64,000 nt of DNA. Origin: Chryseobacterium fluminis. GTDB taxonomy: Bacteria; Bacteroidota; Bacteroidia; Flavobacteriales; Weeksellaceae. The notes beneath the pieces were generated by a model. That model was given only the letters and a program-made list of their open reading frames with translations. It searched no databases and had not been told where the DNA came from. A program made the position numbers and the translations under genes. Position 1 is the stretch's first letter, and the number at the start of each line of letters is the position of its first letter. Below, one piece after another: positions 61,273 to 64,000 of the stretch. The DNA is taken from contig NZ_CP111121.1 of assembly GCF_026314945.1 (NCBI RefSeq), positions 2,356,001 to 2,420,000 on the forward strand, given 5' to 3'.

Positions 61273-63600
61273 ATGAAAAGTAATTTCCATACCTGTTTTA
61301 AATATTTGTTCGCTTCCGGATTGGCTTCGGCTACCCTCTCATGCAGCAATACAAAGTTTCTGAAGCAAGGTCAGATGCTGTACACCGGCGCTGAAGTGAA
61401 AATCGAAAATGATACGCTTTCGAAAAAAGATAAGAAGGAACTTCGGGAAGCGCTTCAGGCTAAGCTAACCCCAAAGCCCAATTCTTCATTTCTGGGTCTG
61501 AGACCTAAATTATACTTTTACAATATTGCCAAAGAGCCTAAAAAAGAGAAGGGCTTTAATTATTGGTTAAAATATAAAATAGGGGAAAAGCCTGTTTTAC
61601 TGGGTGATGTCGATCGTGAATTCAACAGGGATATCATTGTCAATTATTCTGAGAACAAAGGCTATTTCAATGCCAACGCAACGTATGATACCATTTCTAA
61701 AAATAAAAAGGCGAAGGTTATTTATACGCTGAGACCCGGTGCCCAGTATTTAATCAGCGATGTTAAATTTCAGAAGGATTCTACTTTAATCAATAAAGAA
61801 ATTCAGAACCTGACCGATAAAACGTTTCTTAAATCCGGAAAACCATTTGATCTTGATGTTATCAAAGCTGAGCGTGAAAGAATCGATAACGGACTGAAAG
61901 AAAGAGGTTTTTATTATTTCCACCCGGACAATATTATTGCCCAGGCGGACAGTACGGTCAGTAAAAACCATAAGGTGGAGCTTAATGTAAAGCTGAAAGA
62001 CAATACTCCAGATCTGGCGACACAACAGTTCAGCATCGATAAGGTTATTGTATTTCCCAATTATAATATTCAGGATGTAAAAGACGGGAAATACAGTGTC
62101 CCGATGAACCCTGATTCGCTCTCAAAATATTCCTATGAGCACATCTATGTTGTAGATCCAAAGCATAAGTTTAAACCCAAAATTTTTGACAGGGCTCTGT
62201 ATTTTAAAGAAGGGGACATTTATAACCGTACCAACCATAATCTTTCTTTAAACCGACTGATCAGTTTAGGTGTTTTTAAATTTGTGAAAAACGATTTTGT
62301 GGTTTCAGACTCTTTAAATCATAAATTTGATGCCTACTATATGTTAACGCCAAGGGAACTTCAGTCTCTGCGCCTTGAAGCATTAGGAAGAACCAACTCT
62401 GCCAACTATGCCGGAAGTGAGCTTAACCTGAACTGGACCCACCGAAATTTTTTCCGTGGTGCGGAACAGTTCAAGGCTTCTGTATACGGAGCATTTGACG
62501 TGCAGGTGGGTGGACCTGAAAATGCCCAGAATATATTCAGAGCCGGAACCAATGTTCAGCTTTCGATCCCCAGAATTGTGGCACCGTTCCGTTTTAATTC
62601 ATCCAGTGCGTTTGTTCCGAGAACCAATATCAGTCTGGGATATGAATTCCAGAACCGGACGCAATATTATACATTAAATACGTTCAGCGCATCATTCGGA
62701 TACCTGTGGAAAGAAAATATAAGAAAGGAACATGACCTGAAAGTCCTGGATGTCACCTTGGTTTCACCGGCTAAGATAACTCCTCTTTATGACTCGCTGT
62801 CGCAGAAAAGTGATGCAATGCGAAGAGTGGTCGAGAAGCAGCTTATTTTCGGCCCAACCTATTCTTACACCTATACGAATACGATGGTCAATAAGCCGAC
62901 GACCATTTATTATAAAGGAACTCTGGACCTTGCCGGAAACATTACAGGGCTTGTATCCGGTGCAGACGTAAAAAAAGACAAAGAAAAGAAACTCTTCGGA
63001 ATCCCTTTCAGTCAGTATGCCAAGATTGAAAATGACTTCCGCCTGTATCATAAATTCACAGAAAAAACTTCACTGGCAACACGATTCATTGCCGGGGTCG
63101 CTTATCCTTACGGAAATTCCGAGAATATTCCTTTTTCCAAACAGTTTTTTTCGGGAGGAAGTAACAGTATCCGTGCCTTCCGTGCCAGAACTTTAGGGCC
63201 GGGAAGTTTTGATCCGAGAACGATCGAATCGGGTTATTACTTCGACCAGTCCGGAGATGTCAAGCTGGAATTAAATGCAGAATACCGCGCTAATCTTTAC
63301 AAATTTTTAAATGTTGCCGTATTTGCGGATGCCGGAAATATCTGGCTGATCAACGAGGATGCACAAAGACCGGGCGCTAAGTTTTCTAAAGAATTTTTAA
63401 GCGAAATTGCAGTAGGCGCCGGGGTGGGACTGAGACTGGATTTTTCTATTCTTGTTTTAAGACTGGATCTTGCCATGCCATTAAGAGTTCCTTATTATGA
63501 GAAAAATGACCGATGGGCATTTGACAGGATCAATTTTGGAGATTCCAACTGGCGAAAAGACAACCTCATTTTGAATATTGCAATCGGATATCCTTTTTAA
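61273..63600 (+). CDS. BamA/TamA (Omp85) family outer-membrane protein
   Basis: The 775-residue product has a lipoprotein-like leader (ASGLASATLSC), POTRA-like domains at about 90-330, and a C-terminal 16-strand barrel with Omp85 motifs (SGGSNSIRAFRARTLGPG, near 635; VAVFADAGNIW, near 680) and the aromatic end IAIGYPF. It is the partner of the TamB-like protein in the preceding gene, coupled without a gap. This TamA-type arrangement is common in Bacteroidetes. Confidence 0.93.
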   Translation: MKSNFHTCFKYLFASGLASATLSCSNTKFLKQGQMLYTGAEVKIENDTLSKKDKKELREALQAKLTPKPNSSFLGLRPKLYFYNIAKEPKKEKGFNYWLKYKIGEKPVLLGDVDREFNRDIIVNYSENKGYFNANATYDTISKNKKAKVIYTLRPGAQYLISDVKFQKDSTLINKEIQNLTDKTFLKSGKPFDLDVIKAERERIDNGLKERGFYYFHPDNIIAQADSTVSKNHKVELNVKLKDNTPDLATQQFSIDKVIVFPNYNIQDVKDGKYSVPMNPDSLSKYSYEHIYVVDPKHKFKPKIFDRALYFKEGDIYNRTNHNLSLNRLISLGVFKFVKNDFVVSDSLNHKFDAYYMLTPRELQSLRLEALGRTNSANYAGSELNLNWTHRNFFRGAEQFKASVYGAFDVQVGGPENAQNIFRAGTNVQLSIPRIVAPFRFNSSSAFVPRTNISLGYEFQNRTQYYTLNTFSASFGYLWKENIRKEHDLKVLDVTLVSPAKITPLYDSLSQKSDAMRRVVEKQLIFGPTYSYTYTNTMVNKPTTIYYKGTLDLAGNITGLVSGADVKKDKEKKLFGIPFSQYAKIENDFRLYHKFTEKTSLATRFIAGVAYPYGNSENIPFSKQFFSGGSNSIRAFRARTLGPGSFDPRTIESGYYFDQSGDVKLELNAEYRANLYKFLNVAVFADAGNIWLINEDAQRPGAKFSKEFLSEIAVGAGVGLRLDFSILVLRLDLAMPLRVPYYEKNDRWAFDRINFGDSNWRKDNLILNIAIGYPF

Positions 63601-63601
63601 T

Positions 63602-64000
63602 ATGATCAACAATATAAAATTTTTCTGGGAAGTTTTAAAAGAATCTTTTACAGAATGGAATAATTCTTCTGCTTCAAGGGATTCTGCAGGTCTGGCTTAT
63701 TACGCGATTTTTTCGATTCCCGGACTTTTAATTATTATCATCTGGATTGCGGGTAATTTTTTTGGTGAGGAAGCGATTCGCGGACAGATCAGCAGTGAGA
63801 TCAGCGGAATTATGGGAGCAGATGTTGCCAAAAGTATCCAGGATATGATTGCCGGTGCGCTAATCGACAAGCAGAACGTTTTCATGAAAGCAGTAGGAGT
63901 CGGATCACTGGTTTTCGGTTCCACGACTCTTTTCTTTCAGTTACAGCATACCCTGAATACCCTGTGGGATGTACAGGCTGCTCCCAAAAAGGCATTCACA
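63602..64000 (+). CDS. YihY/BrkB family membrane protein, N-terminal part
   Basis: The ATG at 63602 opens 133 codons to the window edge. SRDSAGLAYYAIFSIPGLLI and GSLVFGSTTLFFQLQHTLNTLWDV are the YihY/BrkB signatures. It starts 1 bp past the Omp85 stop, so it belongs to the same operon. The family consists of inner-membrane proteins of unclear, possibly transport, function. Confidence 0.88.
   Translation, partial: MINNIKFFWEVLKESFTEWNNSSASRDSAGLAYYAIFSIPGLLIIIIWIAGNFFGEEAIRGQISSEISGIMGADVAKSIQDMIAGALIDKQNVFMKAVGVGSLVFGSTTLFFQLQHTLNTLWDVQAAPKKAFT

Overview
The window comes from a low-GC Bacteroidetes chromosome, most likely Flavobacteriia close to Chryseobacterium. The signs are a fused CcoNO cbb3 oxidase gene, TAnnTTTG-type -7 boxes instead of sigma70 -10 boxes, DUF4262, HXXEE, YhcG/DUF1016 and VOC families typical of that group, and a TamB/Omp85/YihY run. 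The species assignment is inference.

Layout. 0-5.7 kb: two secreted proteins, then a sulfide/thiosulfate handling cluster read leftward (Crp/Fnr regulator, TauE/SafE exporter, two YeeE/YedE half-transporters, and a persulfide-dioxygenase-like hydrolase with two rhodanese domains). The exporter and hydrolase genes share a 24-bp upstream element. 5.9-16.6 kb: an amplified family of 181-residue secreted proteins (five intact, almost identical copies plus remnants of others). Each intact copy has the same upstream block with a GTAGT-N6-ACTAC dyad. Between the copies lie a decayed IS3 element, an Asn/Thr/Gly-repeat secreted protein, a VOC protein, a PAS histidine kinase and an HxlR/nitronate-monooxygenase pair. 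16.9-18.2 kb: a Crp-family regulator and an HXXEE membrane protein.

18.3-46.1 kb is the most interesting region. About eighteen copies of a 15-bp motif, consensus ATCGTTTTTTGAGAY with a GTTTTGTGAGAT variant, all lie in the same orientation and split the region into units of 0.2-4 kb. Most units hold one or a few unrelated accessory genes read leftward: DUF4262, DUF2628, MazEF, HNH nuclease, lipoproteins, two YhcG-like nucleases, serine hydrolases, a MORN-type protein, bacteriocin-like lipoproteins and a HEPN/SecB-like operon. Motif copies often sit within 2-25 bp of a stop codon. Two gene fragments, a serine recombinase and an AraC regulator, begin directly at a motif. Two similar outlying copies occur at 8.4 and 13.8 kb. 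An intact serine recombinase closely related to the fragment lies just beyond the right end of the series (48.1-48.7 kb), with an inverted half-motif upstream of it. I read this as an integron-like array of gene cassettes using a site unlike attC, possibly served by a serine recombinase. Array structure and truncations are visible in the sequence; mobility and the enzyme are inference.

46.3-47.8 kb holds an intact IS3-family element that cut into neighbouring genes. 49-64 kb looks like core chromosome: an MBL-fold hydrolase, an amino acid permease, an XRE regulator, the cbb3 oxidase genes ccoNO and ccoP, a 1674-residue TamB-like protein directly coupled to an Omp85 protein, and the start of a YihY/BrkB membrane protein. 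I saw no rRNA, tRNA or CRISPR array.
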